Positions 44,831-53,247 of a stretch of 64,000 nucleotides of DNA are shown piece after piece; the stretch's first letter is position 1; each line of letters opens with the position of its first letter. The notes below the pieces were generated by a model that searched no databases, was not told where the DNA came from, and was given only the letters and a program-made list of their open reading frames with translations. Source of the stretch: CAWJNF01 sp963844235 (GTDB lineage Bacteria > Actinomycetota > Thermoleophilia > Gaiellales > Gaiellaceae). The position numbers and the translations under genes are program-made. The DNA is taken from contig CAWJNF010000004.1 of NCBI GenBank assembly GCA_963844235.1, positions 434,001 to 498,000 on the forward strand, read 5' to 3'.

Positions 44831-44849
44831 GATAGTTGATCATCGTATC
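44831..44849. promoter_or_regulatory. candidate operator in front of the GntR gene
   Basis: GATAGTTGATCATCGTATC is an imperfect dyad with a TGATCA core directly upstream of the GntR start. Autoregulation would be typical for this family. Confidence 0.4.
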
Positions 44850-44986
44850 GCGCCTCGCTCGCCGGCTCGGCTGGCGTCCCGTGCCGGGACGGCAACCTGC
44901 GAGTCTCCTTGCACGGGTACAACTCGCGCGAGGACATCGAAGCGGTCCTGGCCGGTCTCGCCAGGCACCGCGAGCTGCTGGCGTGA
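44850..44986 (+). pseudogene. C-terminal remnant of a class V aminotransferase-fold protein
   Basis: On the plus strand the frame reads GVPCRDGNLRVSLHGYNS, then REDIEAVLAGLARH, and stops with TGA at 44984-44986. The order RDG-LRVS-H-YN-(E)D-I is the usual last strand and helix of class V PLP enzymes such as cysteine-desulfurase or kynureninase-like proteins. No PLP-binding part is found upstream, where the GntR gene lies on the other strand. The neighbour is tryptophan dioxygenase, so a lost kynurenine-pathway enzyme is tempting but unproven. Confidence 0.5.
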
Positions 44987-45001
44987 CCCGCGGGCCGCCT
45001 G

Positions 45002-45029
45002 TAGGGGCCGGATATATCCGGCCCCTACG
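45002..45029. repeat. palindromic repeat, full length
   Basis: Complete copy with GTAGGGG and CCCCTAC ends and an ATAT centre, between the aminotransferase relic and the stop of the tryptophan dioxygenase gene. Confidence 0.85.
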
Positions 45030-45051
45030 CCTGACCGAGACCGCAGCGAGG

Positions 45052-45768
45052 TTAGCCGCCCTCGGCCTTCGCGATCTCGGTGAGGCGGTTACGGGCCTCC
45101 CAGAGCTCGGGATACATGCGGCGCTTGATCAGACCTTCGAGGAGCTCGACCGGCGTGCCCTGCGTTCCCACCGAGCCGCCGCCGATCACGCGCTGGACGA
45201 GGGTGACGTGATGCATGCGCCAGAGCGCGATCCGCTCGTCCCACTCGGTCAGGAGCTCGACGACCTGGTACAGCTCCTCGCGCTCCCGACCCTGCCGGTA
45301 GAGCTCGACGACGGTCAGACCGTCCTCACGGAGAAGGTCGTTGAAGGCCTGGCCGAGCTCCGGGGACACGCGCCTGATCTCGTTGAAGCCCGGCGAGTCG
45401 AAGCCGCTGCCGTGCCCGAGCACGCGCCGGATCTCCTGGTACTCCCAGGGCGACATGTGCTCGAGCATGTGGATCTGCTCCGTGATCAGGACGATGCACT
45501 GGGTCGCGCGGCGCAGCAGCCGGATCGCCGCCGGCAGCTCCCGGGCGCGCAGCAGGCGAGTGGCCTCCTCCACATCCGCGGACGCAAGCTTCAGCCAGAG
45601 CTCGGAAGACTGGTGCGTCGTCTGGAAGAGCAGCTCGTCGCGGTGGACCCACTCGGCGGGCGTCTTCTGCAGCGAGAGCAGCTCCTCGGTGCGCAAGTAG
45701 CGCTCGTAGTCGCTCCCGCCCTTTCCGGGCAGAACGGGCTGGCTGAAGTCCTCGGCCAGATCGGTCAC
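45052..45768 (-). CDS. kynA: tryptophan 2,3-dioxygenase
   Basis: Heme enzyme that opens the indole ring of tryptophan to N-formylkynurenine. A 238-residue, all-helical protein with YERYLRTEELLSLQ, FQTTHQSSELWLKL (substrate-binding, near 48), EYQEIRRVLGHGSGFDSPGF (near 109) and a C-terminal region WRMHHVTLVQRVIGGGSVGTQGT, where the proximal heme His lies. Somewhat shorter than typical bacterial enzymes (~270-300). GTG start at 45768. The other kynurenine-pathway genes are not in the window. Confidence 0.93.
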   Translation of the reverse strand: MTDLAEDFSQPVLPGKGGSDYERYLRTEELLSLQKTPAEWVHRDELLFQTTHQSSELWLKLASADVEEATRLLRARELPAAIRLLRRATQCIVLITEQIHMLEHMSPWEYQEIRRVLGHGSGFDSPGFNEIRRVSPELGQAFNDLLREDGLTVVELYRQGREREELYQVVELLTEWDERIALWRMHHVTLVQRVIGGGSVGTQGTPVELLEGLIKRRMYPELWEARNRLTEIAKAEGG

Positions 45769-45822
45769 TGCACCCCTCGCGGGAGGATAGCCCTCCCGAC
45801 CAGCGCTATAGCCGCGCCCTCC

Positions 45823-46731
45823 CTAGGACGGGCCGGGGTAGGGGTGCGTGGCACGCCAGTGACGGGCGATCTCGGCCCGCGTCGTCACCCAGACGTCGTC
45901 GTGCTCTCGTACGTAGCCGAGGAACCGATCGAGCCCCCGTGCGCGCCCCGGGCGGCCGATCGTTCGGCAGTGGAGTCCCACGGTCATCATCCGGCCTCCC
46001 TCCTCGCGTAGCTGGTCGAGGGAGTCGCGGGCGTACTGGAAGAAGTCGTCCGCGGTGACGAAGCCGTTGACGAGCATGAACTTGAAGTCGTTCACGTCGA
46101 GCGTGTACGGGACGATGAGCACCGGTTTCCCGCTCTCCTCCACCCAGTAGGGCAGCTCGTCGGCGTAGGAGTCCGACTGGTAGAGGAAGTCGCCGGCCTC
46201 GGCGACGAGGCGACGTGTGTTGTCGCCGATGCGGCCCGTGTACCAGCCGACCGGGGGACTGCCGGTGGTGCGCTCGATCGCCTCGATGGCCCGGCGGATG
46301 TGCTCACGCTCCTCGTCCTCCGGCATCTCCAAGTAGTCGATCCAGCGCCACCCGTGGCTCGCAACCTCCCATCCGGCCTCGACCATTGCGCGGGCGTTTT
46401 GCGGGTTGCGCTCCAGCGCCTGCCCCACCGCGTAGACGGTGAGCGGCAGCCCGTGCTTCGTAAACAGGCGATGGATCCGCCAGAACCCAGCCCGGCTGCC
46501 GTACTCGAACATGGACTCCGTGTTGAGATTCCGGCGCCCGACCGTCGGCGGCGCCCCGACGAGCTCGTGGAGGAAAGCCTCGGACGCCGGGTCTCCCTCG
46601 AGCGGGGTGTTCTCGGCGCCCTCCTCGTAGTTGAGGACGAAGCTCAGCGCCAGTCGCGCGCCGTCGGGCCAGCGCGGGTCGGGTGGGCTCGGCCCGTAGC
46701 CGACGAGGTCGCGTGCGTAGCTTTCGCTCAT
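45823..46731 (-). CDS. polysaccharide deacetylase-fold hydrolase, PuuE (allantoinase)-like
   Basis: A 302-residue NodB-fold protein of the PuuE group rather than a sugar deacetylase: FVLNYEEGAENTPLEGD near the N terminus, VASHGWRWIDY (near 124) and PPVGWYTGRIGDNTR (near 156) are characteristic. PuuE-type enzymes hydrolyse cyclic amides such as allantoin; cyclic-imide hydrolases belong here too. The ATG at 46731 overlaps the stop of the S9 peptidase gene by four bases. The substrate is an inference. Confidence 0.82.
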   Translation of the reverse strand: MSESYARDLVGYGPSPPDPRWPDGARLALSFVLNYEEGAENTPLEGDPASEAFLHELVGAPPTVGRRNLNTESMFEYGSRAGFWRIHRLFTKHGLPLTVYAVGQALERNPQNARAMVEAGWEVASHGWRWIDYLEMPEDEEREHIRRAIEAIERTTGSPPVGWYTGRIGDNTRRLVAEAGDFLYQSDSYADELPYWVEESGKPVLIVPYTLDVNDFKFMLVNGFVTADDFFQYARDSLDQLREEGGRMMTVGLHCRTIGRPGRARGLDRFLGYVREHDDVWVTTRAEIARHWRATHPYPGPS

Positions 46732-48539
46732 CCGTCCTCCGTTCGTTCGTCGCCGTCGAGCTTGCGCTCGAGGAAGTCGAGCACGGCGCGCATCTGGCTG
46801 ATCTCCTCGTCGACCACGAACGAGCTGTGGCCGGTCTCGTAGGAGTACACCTCTACGTCCCCGCCTCTCGCTCGGACTGCATCCACCCAGAGGTACGCCT
46901 GCCGCGGCGGGCAACGGCTGTCGTGCTCGCCGATGAGGCACAGCACCGGCGTCCGCACGCGATCCGCGTACGTGATCGGCGATCGCTCGCGCACGAGCTC
47001 GGCCTTCTCGTCGATTCCGCCCCCGAGGAGGTAACGGTCGTAGGCCTGGAGCGGAGGCGACAGATCCTCGTGGGAGGCCGCGTAGTCGCCGACCGGGACC
47101 CCGGCGACCCCGGCCGCGAAGCGGTCAGGATGGAGGCCCAGCATCAGGAGCGTGAGGTACCCGCCCCACGACCACCCCGCCATGACGGCGCGGTCCGGGT
47201 CGGTCGTGCCGTCGGCGACGAGCGCGTCGAGCCACGCGAGCACGTCCTCGACCTCGGGGAAACCGATGTCGCCGACGAGCCGGTCGCGCCAGGCGACCCC
47301 GTAGCCGGTGGAGCCGCGGTAGTTCGGCAGCGCGACGGCGAAACCGTGGTCGACGAGCGTCTGGAAGTCGGGCTGCCAGTCGTCGGCGTACAACCAGGTC
47401 GGGCCGCCGTGCACCCACATCACCGTGGGGAAGGGCGGATCGCCGGCCGGGGTGACGAGGAAACCGTGCACGGACTCGCCGGCCCCGTTGCTCGTGCGGC
47501 GAGACCGAAAAGGGCGTCCGGGCGGCGCGGCGCCGTTGAGCGTCGGCAGGAGTGCCTGGCCGCCGGCGACGAGAAGGCGCGGGGGCTCGGCGCCGCTCGC
47601 GACCTCGAGCCATACCTCGCCATCCGGGCGTACCCGTGCACGGCGGACCGTCCCTTCCGGATGGGAGATCGGCGCCGCCTGACCCGTCAGCTCGAGGCGC
47701 AGGAGGCGGTCACGGCCCTCCACGGTCTCCACGGCGAGCAGCGCGGACGCGTCCGGCCACCAGTCGACCACGTGGACATCGCCTTCGGCGTCGACCCGGA
47801 GATCGCTGCGCTCGCCCATGACGGGGTTCCAGATCGCGGGACGCACGAAACCCTCGCGCTCGTGGAGGATGGCGAGGCGCTGGTCGCCCGGGAGCGGTGA
47901 CCACGCGGCTGCGTCGAGCCCGAGGCCGTCGCCGTCCCAGAGATCCGCCACGGTGTCTCCGGTCGCTGGATCGAGAACCCGAAGCGCGGGCCGGACGATG
48001 TCCCCGCTCTCCCCGTGGCCGATACAGACGAGCCGCTCGTCGGCGGAGAGCGCGGCGAGCTCCGGGCTCCGCTCCCAGCCGGCGAGCTCGGCGTGCACGG
48101 CGTGGCGGTAGAGCTCGCGAGCCGGCGCGCCTTCGGCGAAGGCGTAGATCGCGAAGCCGTTCGCGTCCGACAGCGCGACCACCGAGACCCGCTCTCCCAG
48201 CGCCAGCCCGCCGGGCCAGCCCCGCGGCAGGCTGGTCACGAGGGGTCGCGGCTCGCCGCCCTCGAACGGCGTCACGACGTACTCGCCCGACTCGTCGCCG
48301 GAGGGATCGCGGAACCAGGCGATTCCCGACCCGTCGGCCGTCGGGTACGCCTCCGTCACGCCGACCGCCTCGCGGCTCACCGGCCACCGCCGCCCGGTCT
48401 CGAGCTCCCAGGCCCAGGCCTGGAGCGACCCGCCCTCCGTGGAGAGGTGGACGAGGCGGCTCGGCGCACGTCGCGCCCAGGCCGGGAACGTCACCCGCGG
48501 CGCCCTGTAACGCCGCTCCCACACAGGCACACCCTCCAT
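46728..48539 (-). CDS. S9 family prolyl oligopeptidase-like serine peptidase
   Basis: A 603-residue protein with an N-terminal beta-propeller (~1-350, WD-like blades such as LWDGDGLGLDAAAWSPL) and a C-terminal alpha/beta hydrolase. The catalytic triad is Ser in AGWSWGGYL (near 465), Asp in IGEHDSRCP (near 551) and His in ETGHSSF (near 584); the oxyanion HGGP precedes. No signal peptide, so it is cytosolic. The ATG at 48539 (MEGVPVWERRY) is chosen over the upstream open frame. Confidence 0.88.
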   Translation of the reverse strand: MEGVPVWERRYRAPRVTFPAWARRAPSRLVHLSTEGGSLQAWAWELETGRRWPVSREAVGVTEAYPTADGSGIAWFRDPSGDESGEYVVTPFEGGEPRPLVTSLPRGWPGGLALGERVSVVALSDANGFAIYAFAEGAPARELYRHAVHAELAGWERSPELAALSADERLVCIGHGESGDIVRPALRVLDPATGDTVADLWDGDGLGLDAAAWSPLPGDQRLAILHEREGFVRPAIWNPVMGERSDLRVDAEGDVHVVDWWPDASALLAVETVEGRDRLLRLELTGQAAPISHPEGTVRRARVRPDGEVWLEVASGAEPPRLLVAGGQALLPTLNGAAPPGRPFRSRRTSNGAGESVHGFLVTPAGDPPFPTVMWVHGGPTWLYADDWQPDFQTLVDHGFAVALPNYRGSTGYGVAWRDRLVGDIGFPEVEDVLAWLDALVADGTTDPDRAVMAGWSWGGYLTLLMLGLHPDRFAAGVAGVPVGDYAASHEDLSPPLQAYDRYLLGGGIDEKAELVRERSPITYADRVRTPVLCLIGEHDSRCPPRQAYLWVDAVRARGGDVEVYSYETGHSSFVVDEEISQMRAVLDFLERKLDGDERTEDG

Positions 48540-48556
48540 GCCGCCGGAACCTAGCA

Positions 48557-48762
48557 GCCGCGACGAACTCGGCACAGATCGGTCTCACTTTCGACACGGT
48601 CCGTCACACACGTGTAGGGGGTCTGACCCCATGGGTCAGACCCCTCCGCGCGCCGCCACTTCAGAGCCCGCCCCGCCGCGACGAACTCGACGCATGCCCG
48701 TTCCACCTTCGACACGGTCCGTCACACACGTGTAGGGGTCTGACCCCATGGGTCAGACCCCC
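48557..48762. repeat. tandem-like direct repeat with embedded palindromes
   Basis: Two imperfect ~85-base units follow each other (about 48557-48645 and 48675-48762). Both contain GCCGCGACGAACTCG, then CGACACGGTCCGTCACACAC, then GTGTAGGGG leading into a hairpin GGGTCTGACCC-CAT-GGGTCAGACCC (48619-48643, 48736-48760). The GTAGGGG start is shared with the main palindrome family, but the arms are different. No gene is seen between 48540 and 48813. Confidence 0.8.
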
Positions 48763-48813
48763 CGGGACTGTCTCCTGGGCGGGACTTCGACCTCGGGCTC
48801 GTATGCTCGGCGG

Positions 48814-49738
48814 GTGGAGGCGGGAGCGACGACGACCCGGGGCGGAACGCTGCTCTGGAGCACGGGCGCTCCTGCGCTCTTCGTCCTCCTCTGGTCGACC
48901 GGCTTCGTGTTCTCCAAGGAGAGCCTGAAGTACGCCGAGCCGATGACGATCCTCGCGATCCGCTTCGGCGCAGCTTCCGTGCTCGCGCTCGGCCTGACGC
49001 TCGTCTGGCGCGGCGTCTGGCCGTCGGCGCGGCAGCTTCCGCACGTGGCCATCGTGGGCCTGCTCCTACACGGCTGCTACATCGGCGGGGTGTACGTCGC
49101 CATCGACCAGGGCTTGCCGGCGGGCGTGGCAGCGGTCATCGCCGGGCTCCAGCCGCTCGTCTCTGCCTGCTTCGTCGGGGTGCTGCTCGGCGACCGGGTG
49201 ACGGCGATGCAGTGGGTCGGCTGCGTGCTCGGTTTCGCCGGGGTGCTGCTCGTGCTGTGGACGAAGCTGACCTTCGACCGGGCGACCACGACGGCGATCC
49301 TGTTTGCCGTCCTAGCGCTCGCCGGCATCACCGCGGGGACGCTCTACCAGAAGCGGTTCTGCGCGGACGTCGACGTGCGCTCCAGCCAGGTCGTCCAGTA
49401 CGCCGCTGCGGCGGTTGCCGTGCTCGCCCTCGCGCTGGCGTTCGAGGACATGGAGGTCCGCTGGACGCCGGCCCTCGTCGGCTCGCTCGCCTGGATGGTG
49501 CTCGTCCTCTCCATCGGGACGATGAGTCTCCTGCTCGGTGCTCATCCGGCGCGGCGCCGCCGTGCGTACCGCCAGCCTCTTCTACCTCGTGCCGCCGGTG
49601 ACCGCGCTGATGGCCTGGGCGTGGTTCGGCGAGACGCTCGGCCCCGCCGCGCTCGCCGGAATGGGCGTCGTCGCGGTCGGCGTCGCCCTCGTCCAGCGGG
49701 GAGGCCGCGAGCCGGTGGCGGCACCCGTGCCCGAGTAG
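48814..49738 (+). CDS. EamA/DMT family transporter (one-base frameshift near 49538)
   Basis: A membrane transporter with ten spans in two EamA halves, about 307 residues after repair. The first half runs ALFVLLWSTGFVFSKESLKYAEP to GLPAGVAAVIAGLQPLVSACF. The second half breaks: LSIGTMSLLL is followed one frame over by LIRRGAAVRTASLFYLVPPVTALM near 49538, where one extra G is present. The GTG at 48814 is a reasonable start. Substrates of the family include amino acids and metabolites; none can be assigned. Confidence 0.85.
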
Positions 49739-49771
49739 GGCCGACGGGTCCGGCCCGCCGACCCGACGCGT

Positions 49772-51166
49772 CTACCGCCGCTTGGCGACGAGATCCCCGG
49801 CCTCGGCGAGGACGTCGCCGAGGATGCCGACGATCTCGTCGAACTGCTCGGGGCCGGCCACGAGCGGTGGCGAGATCTGGACGACCGGGTCGCCACGGTC
49901 GTCGGCGCGGCAGATCAGTCCGCGCTCGAAGAGGTGCGGGGAGAGGAAGTCGCGCAGCAGCCACTCGCACTCCTCGTCGGAGAACGTCTCCTTCGTCTCC
50001 TTGTCCTTGACGAGCTCGAGCGCCCAGAAGAAACCGGCGCCACGGAGATCTCCCGCGATGTCGAGATCGAGCAGCTGGCCGAGCGTCGAGCGAAAGCGCT
50101 CCTCGTTGGCGGCGACGTGCTCGACGATCCCCTCGCGCTTCATGATCTCGATGTTCTTGAGGGCAACCGCGCACTGCACCGGATGGCCGCCGAAGGTCAT
50201 CCCGTGCGCGTACATGTTCGTGTCCGTGAGGAACGGCTCCATGACCGCGTCCCGCGCGATCACGGCGCCGATGACGCCGTACGAGGAGGAGAGGCCCTTC
50301 GCGGAGGTCACGAGGTCGGGCCTGATGTCGTACCGCTCGGAGCCGAACCAGGCGCCCACCCGGCCGAAGCCCGTGATCACCTCGTCGGCGCAGAGCAGGA
50401 TGCCGTAGCGGTCGCAGATCTCGCGGACACCCTGGAAGTACCCGGCCGGAGGAGTGAACGAGCCGCCCGAGTTCTGTACCGGCTCCATGATCACCATGGC
50501 CACGGTCTCCGGCCCGGCCTGCTCGATCGTCGAGTCGAGGTCCTCGAGCAGCATGGCGGTGAACTGCTCCTCGGTCTCCCCGTCAGGACGGTGGTAGCGA
50601 TTCGTGTTGCGGACGTGAAGGGTTCCCGGGACGAGCGGCTCGAACGGTGCCTTGATCGCCGCAATCCCGTTGATGGAGAGCGCCCCGAGCGTGGTGCCGT
50701 GATAGGCAAGACGCCGGCCGATGGCCTTCCAGCGGCGCTCGCCGCGAAGCGCGTGGTACTGGCGCGCCAGCTTCCACGCCGCCTCGACGGCCTCGGAGCC
50801 GCCCGACACGAAGAAGACCCGATTGAGGTCGCCGGGCGCGACGGACGCGATCTCCGCCGCGAGCTCGATGGCCCTCGGGTGCGCGTAGGTCCAGTTGATG
50901 TAGAACGGCAGCTCGCGCATCTGCGCCGCGGCCGCCTCGCCGATCTCTTCGCCGAAGCCGTAGCCGATGTTGACGCAGAACAGGCCGGCGAGCGCGTCGA
51001 GATAGCGCTTTCCGTTCACGTCCTCGAGGTAGCAACCGTCGCCGCTGACGATCACCGGCACGTCGCTGTCGGCGTAGCCGCCCATGCGGGTGAAGTGCAG
51101 CCAGAGATGGTCGCGCGCCGCCCGCTGCAGCTCCTCCGGTGTCATCCGCGCCTCGGTCGTGCTCAT
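49772..51166 (-). CDS. class III aminotransferase (omega-amino acid/diamine type)
   Basis: A 464-residue PLP enzyme. The PLP Lys is in LVTSAKGLSSSYGVIGAVI (near 294), with LLCADEVITGFGRVGAWFG before it and YHGTTLGALSING near 180. It resembles beta-alanine/putrescine/omega-amino acid:pyruvate transaminases. The ATG at 51166 overlaps the stop of the truncated polyamine-transporter gene, and a DAO-type oxidase is the next gene upstream, so a diamine or amine route is suggested. Confidence 0.9.
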   Translation of the reverse strand: MSTTEARMTPEELQRAARDHLWLHFTRMGGYADSDVPVIVSGDGCYLEDVNGKRYLDALAGLFCVNIGYGFGEEIGEAAAAQMRELPFYINWTYAHPRAIELAAEIASVAPGDLNRVFFVSGGSEAVEAAWKLARQYHALRGERRWKAIGRRLAYHGTTLGALSINGIAAIKAPFEPLVPGTLHVRNTNRYHRPDGETEEQFTAMLLEDLDSTIEQAGPETVAMVIMEPVQNSGGSFTPPAGYFQGVREICDRYGILLCADEVITGFGRVGAWFGSERYDIRPDLVTSAKGLSSSYGVIGAVIARDAVMEPFLTDTNMYAHGMTFGGHPVQCAVALKNIEIMKREGIVEHVAANEERFRSTLGQLLDLDIAGDLRGAGFFWALELVKDKETKETFSDEECEWLLRDFLSPHLFERGLICRADDRGDPVVQISPPLVAGPEQFDEIVGILGDVLAEAGDLVAKRR

Positions 51167-51435
51167 GCCAATCTCTCCATCGCCTGCGCTTCCGCTTTCT
51201 CGCGCCGCCGTTGCCAGAGGATGTTGACGATCATCAGCCCGACGGCGACGACGAAGATGATGGTACCGATCACGTTGACCTGAGGCGGCACGCCGACACG
51301 TGCGGCTCCCCACACCCAGATCGGGAACGTCTGCTCGATCCCCGCCGTGAAGAACGTGATCACGAAGTCGTCGATCGACAGCGCGAAGGCGAGCAGGGCG
51401 CCCGCGAGATGCGGCGAGTATCGCGGGCACGTCAT
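51163..51435 (-). pseudogene. potC: truncated spermidine/putrescine-type ABC permease (PotC C-terminal third)
   Basis: A 90-residue frame ends LWQRRREKAEAQAMERLA. It contains the last two spans of a PotC-type permease: AGALLAFALSIDDFVITFFTAG and VIGTIIFVVAVGLMIVNILW. The N-terminal two thirds, including four spans and most of the EAA loop, are missing; conserved sequence begins about CPRYSPHLAGA, beside the FAD oxidoreductase gene. potA, potB and potD are absent. The intact coupling to the aminotransferase (ATGA) suggests a recent internal deletion or an assembly join. Confidence 0.75.
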
Positions 51436-51476
51436 GTGGCGAACGTCTGCGCCGGCGCCGACCGAACCGCCGCCGC

Positions 51477-52916
51477 TCAGCGCGTCCCGATCTTCATCCC
51501 GGTGAGGCGCGGCAGCGCCGCCACGAGCCGGGCTGGAAGAGGCCCACGACGGCCGTCCTCCTCGCGCTCCTCGCAGGCCAGAATCGCGCCGCGCACGAGC
51601 CCGCCGCCGAGCCTGCGGAGCGGCTCGGGTGGCAGCCGCGGTACCCGGCGGCGCACGAGCGGGAGGGCCGTGTACTCGTCGTCGGCCCGAAGGACGAGCG
51701 AGGCGAGCGCCTGCCCGCCGAGCCAGCTTGCCCCGACACCGCTGCCGGAGTAGCCCGCTCCGTAGTGGACGCGCGTCCCCGGCAGCGTGCCGAAGAACGG
51801 CAGGTGGTCGGACGACACGTCGATGGGCCCGCCCCAGGCCCGCTCGACCCGTGCGGCGGCCAGCGCGGGGAGCAGCTTGCGGAGCCCCGCTTCGGCCCGT
51901 CCGGCGGTCGGCGAGTCGGTGAAGAAGCGCGCGTCGACGGCGCCGCCGGGCCCTAGCGGCCCGGAGCCGCTTCCCATTGCCACCCGGCCGTCGGGCGTCG
52001 TGCGGAAGTAGTGGAGGAACATGCGCCCGTCGGAGATCGACAGGCCGTCCGTCCAGCCGATCTCCGCCAGGAGGTCGGGGACGGGCTCCGTGAGCACGAC
52101 GTAGCTGCCGAAGTTCGTGAGGTGCCGGCCGGCGGGCTTCCACGCGGTCAGCCACGCGTTCGTCGCCAGCACGACCTCGGCCGCCCGCAGGCGCCCATGC
52201 GGCGTCTCGAGCAAGCTGGGGCTCCCGGCTCGAAGGCCTGTGAGCCGGGTGCGCTCGTGCAGCGCGACTCCGTCGGCCAGCACCGCCCGGCGGAGGGCAC
52301 GCGCGAGCCGCGCTGGCTGCACCGTGGCGCCGTCACGAAACAGCGCCCCCTTGCGGAAGCGGGGCGAATGGACCCGCTCGGACAGGTCCACGGCGGTGAG
52401 CGGGACGCACTCCTCCGGGACGCCGAGCTCGGCGGCCGCCTGGACGGCCCGATCGACGGCAGCGTCCTCGAACGGGGCGGCGGACACCTTCAGGTACCCG
52501 TCCTCACGCAGCCAGACGTCCTCGCCTCGCGTCTCGGAAAATGCTCGAACGGCGGGGATCACGCGGTCGGAGAGCCGGCAGAGCTCGAGGGCCGCTTGGG
52601 CTCCGAGGAGCGGTCTCAGGCGCGCGAGCTGCGACCAGTAGCCGTGCAGGAAGCCGCCGTTGCGACCGCTTGGGCCCCAGCCGACGATCTCCTTCTCGAG
52701 CACGGCGACGCGTAGCGACGGATCGCGCTCCCGCAGCGCGAGCGCCGTCCAGAGACCCGTGTAGCCACCCCCGACGATCGCGACGTCGACCTCGGCATCG
52801 CCCTGTAGGGGCCGGATCTCATCCGGCCCGCCGGGGTTGGCTCTGCCCTCGGCGGCGAGGGCCTCGTCGAGCCACCAGGGCGGCTCCAGACCGGGAAGGA
52901 CGGAGGGCGTCGACAC
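51477..52916 (-). CDS. FAD-dependent oxidoreductase, DAO family (PuuB/DadA-like), carrying an in-frame repeat
   Basis: A 479-residue flavoenzyme. After a PWWLDEAL segment typical of gamma-glutamylputrescine-oxidase-like proteins comes VDVAIVGGGYTGLWTALALRE, then GWGPSGRNGGF; the C-terminal FAD site is HYGAGYSGSGVGASWLGGQ. Family reaction: oxidation of an amine or amino acid with H2O2 release. Between the two N-terminal motifs the palindromic repeat at 52805-52830 is translated (GGPDEIRPLQG) without breaking the frame. Start chosen at the GTG 52916 (VSTPSVLPG); an earlier GTG at 52955 is possible. Confidence 0.85.
   Translation of the reverse strand: MSTPSVLPGLEPPWWLDEALAAEGRANPGGPDEIRPLQGDAEVDVAIVGGGYTGLWTALALRERDPSLRVAVLEKEIVGWGPSGRNGGFLHGYWSQLARLRPLLGAQAALELCRLSDRVIPAVRAFSETRGEDVWLREDGYLKVSAAPFEDAAVDRAVQAAAELGVPEECVPLTAVDLSERVHSPRFRKGALFRDGATVQPARLARALRRAVLADGVALHERTRLTGLRAGSPSLLETPHGRLRAAEVVLATNAWLTAWKPAGRHLTNFGSYVVLTEPVPDLLAEIGWTDGLSISDGRMFLHYFRTTPDGRVAMGSGSGPLGPGGAVDARFFTDSPTAGRAEAGLRKLLPALAAARVERAWGGPIDVSSDHLPFFGTLPGTRVHYGAGYSGSGVGASWLGGQALASLVLRADDEYTALPLVRRRVPRLPPEPLRRLGGGLVRGAILACEEREEDGRRGPLPARLVAALPRLTGMKIGTR
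52805..52830. repeat. palindromic repeat inside a coding region
   Basis: A full copy (GTAGGGG, arms GGCCGGAT / ATCCGGCC) lies about 90-110 bases inside the FAD oxidoreductase gene and is read through in frame. This is the only such copy in the window. Confidence 0.85.
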
Positions 52917-52936
52917 GCGCCGTACAATCGTCTCAG

Positions 52937-53224
52937 ATGGAGGTCGTCGCCACACCGGAAGCCCTCGCGCTCGTCCGTGAGCGCGGCGGCAGGCTCTACG
53001 TCTGGCTGCAGAAGGCCGGCTGAGCCAGCTGCCCCGTCTCGCTGGGAGCTTCGAGCGAGCCCGAGCCGAGACGGGACTTCAGCCGGGTGCCGGCTGACGG
53101 TCTCGAGCTGTACCTCTCGAACGGTCTGCGCGGCCGCCTGCCCGAGACGCTCGAGCTGCACGTCCGCGGCCTCTGGAGGAAGCGCGTGGCCGCGTACTGG
53201 AACGGCCTGCCCTGGGTCATGTAG
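52937..53224 (+). CDS. small protein with one in-frame UGA (possible selenoprotein, or nonsense mutation)
   Basis: An unrecognised 95-codon frame from ATG 52937 to TAG 53222-53224 is interrupted only by TGA at 53021-53023. The first part reads MEVVATPEALALVRERGGRL and ends YVWLQKAG; after the TGA come ASCPVSLGAS, then DFSRVPADGLELYLSNGLRG, and the end is AAYWNGLPWVM. Third codon positions stay G/C-rich on both sides, so the same frame is coding across the stop. Ten bases after the UGA, CCCGTCTCG and CGAGACGGG (53033-53041, 53067-53075) form a 9-bp stem. Selenocysteine is plausible because the adjacent grd genes use it; a point mutation or a base error is the alternative. Confidence 0.5.
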
Positions 53225-53247
53225 ACGATCGGCGCCGCGTGAGCGGC

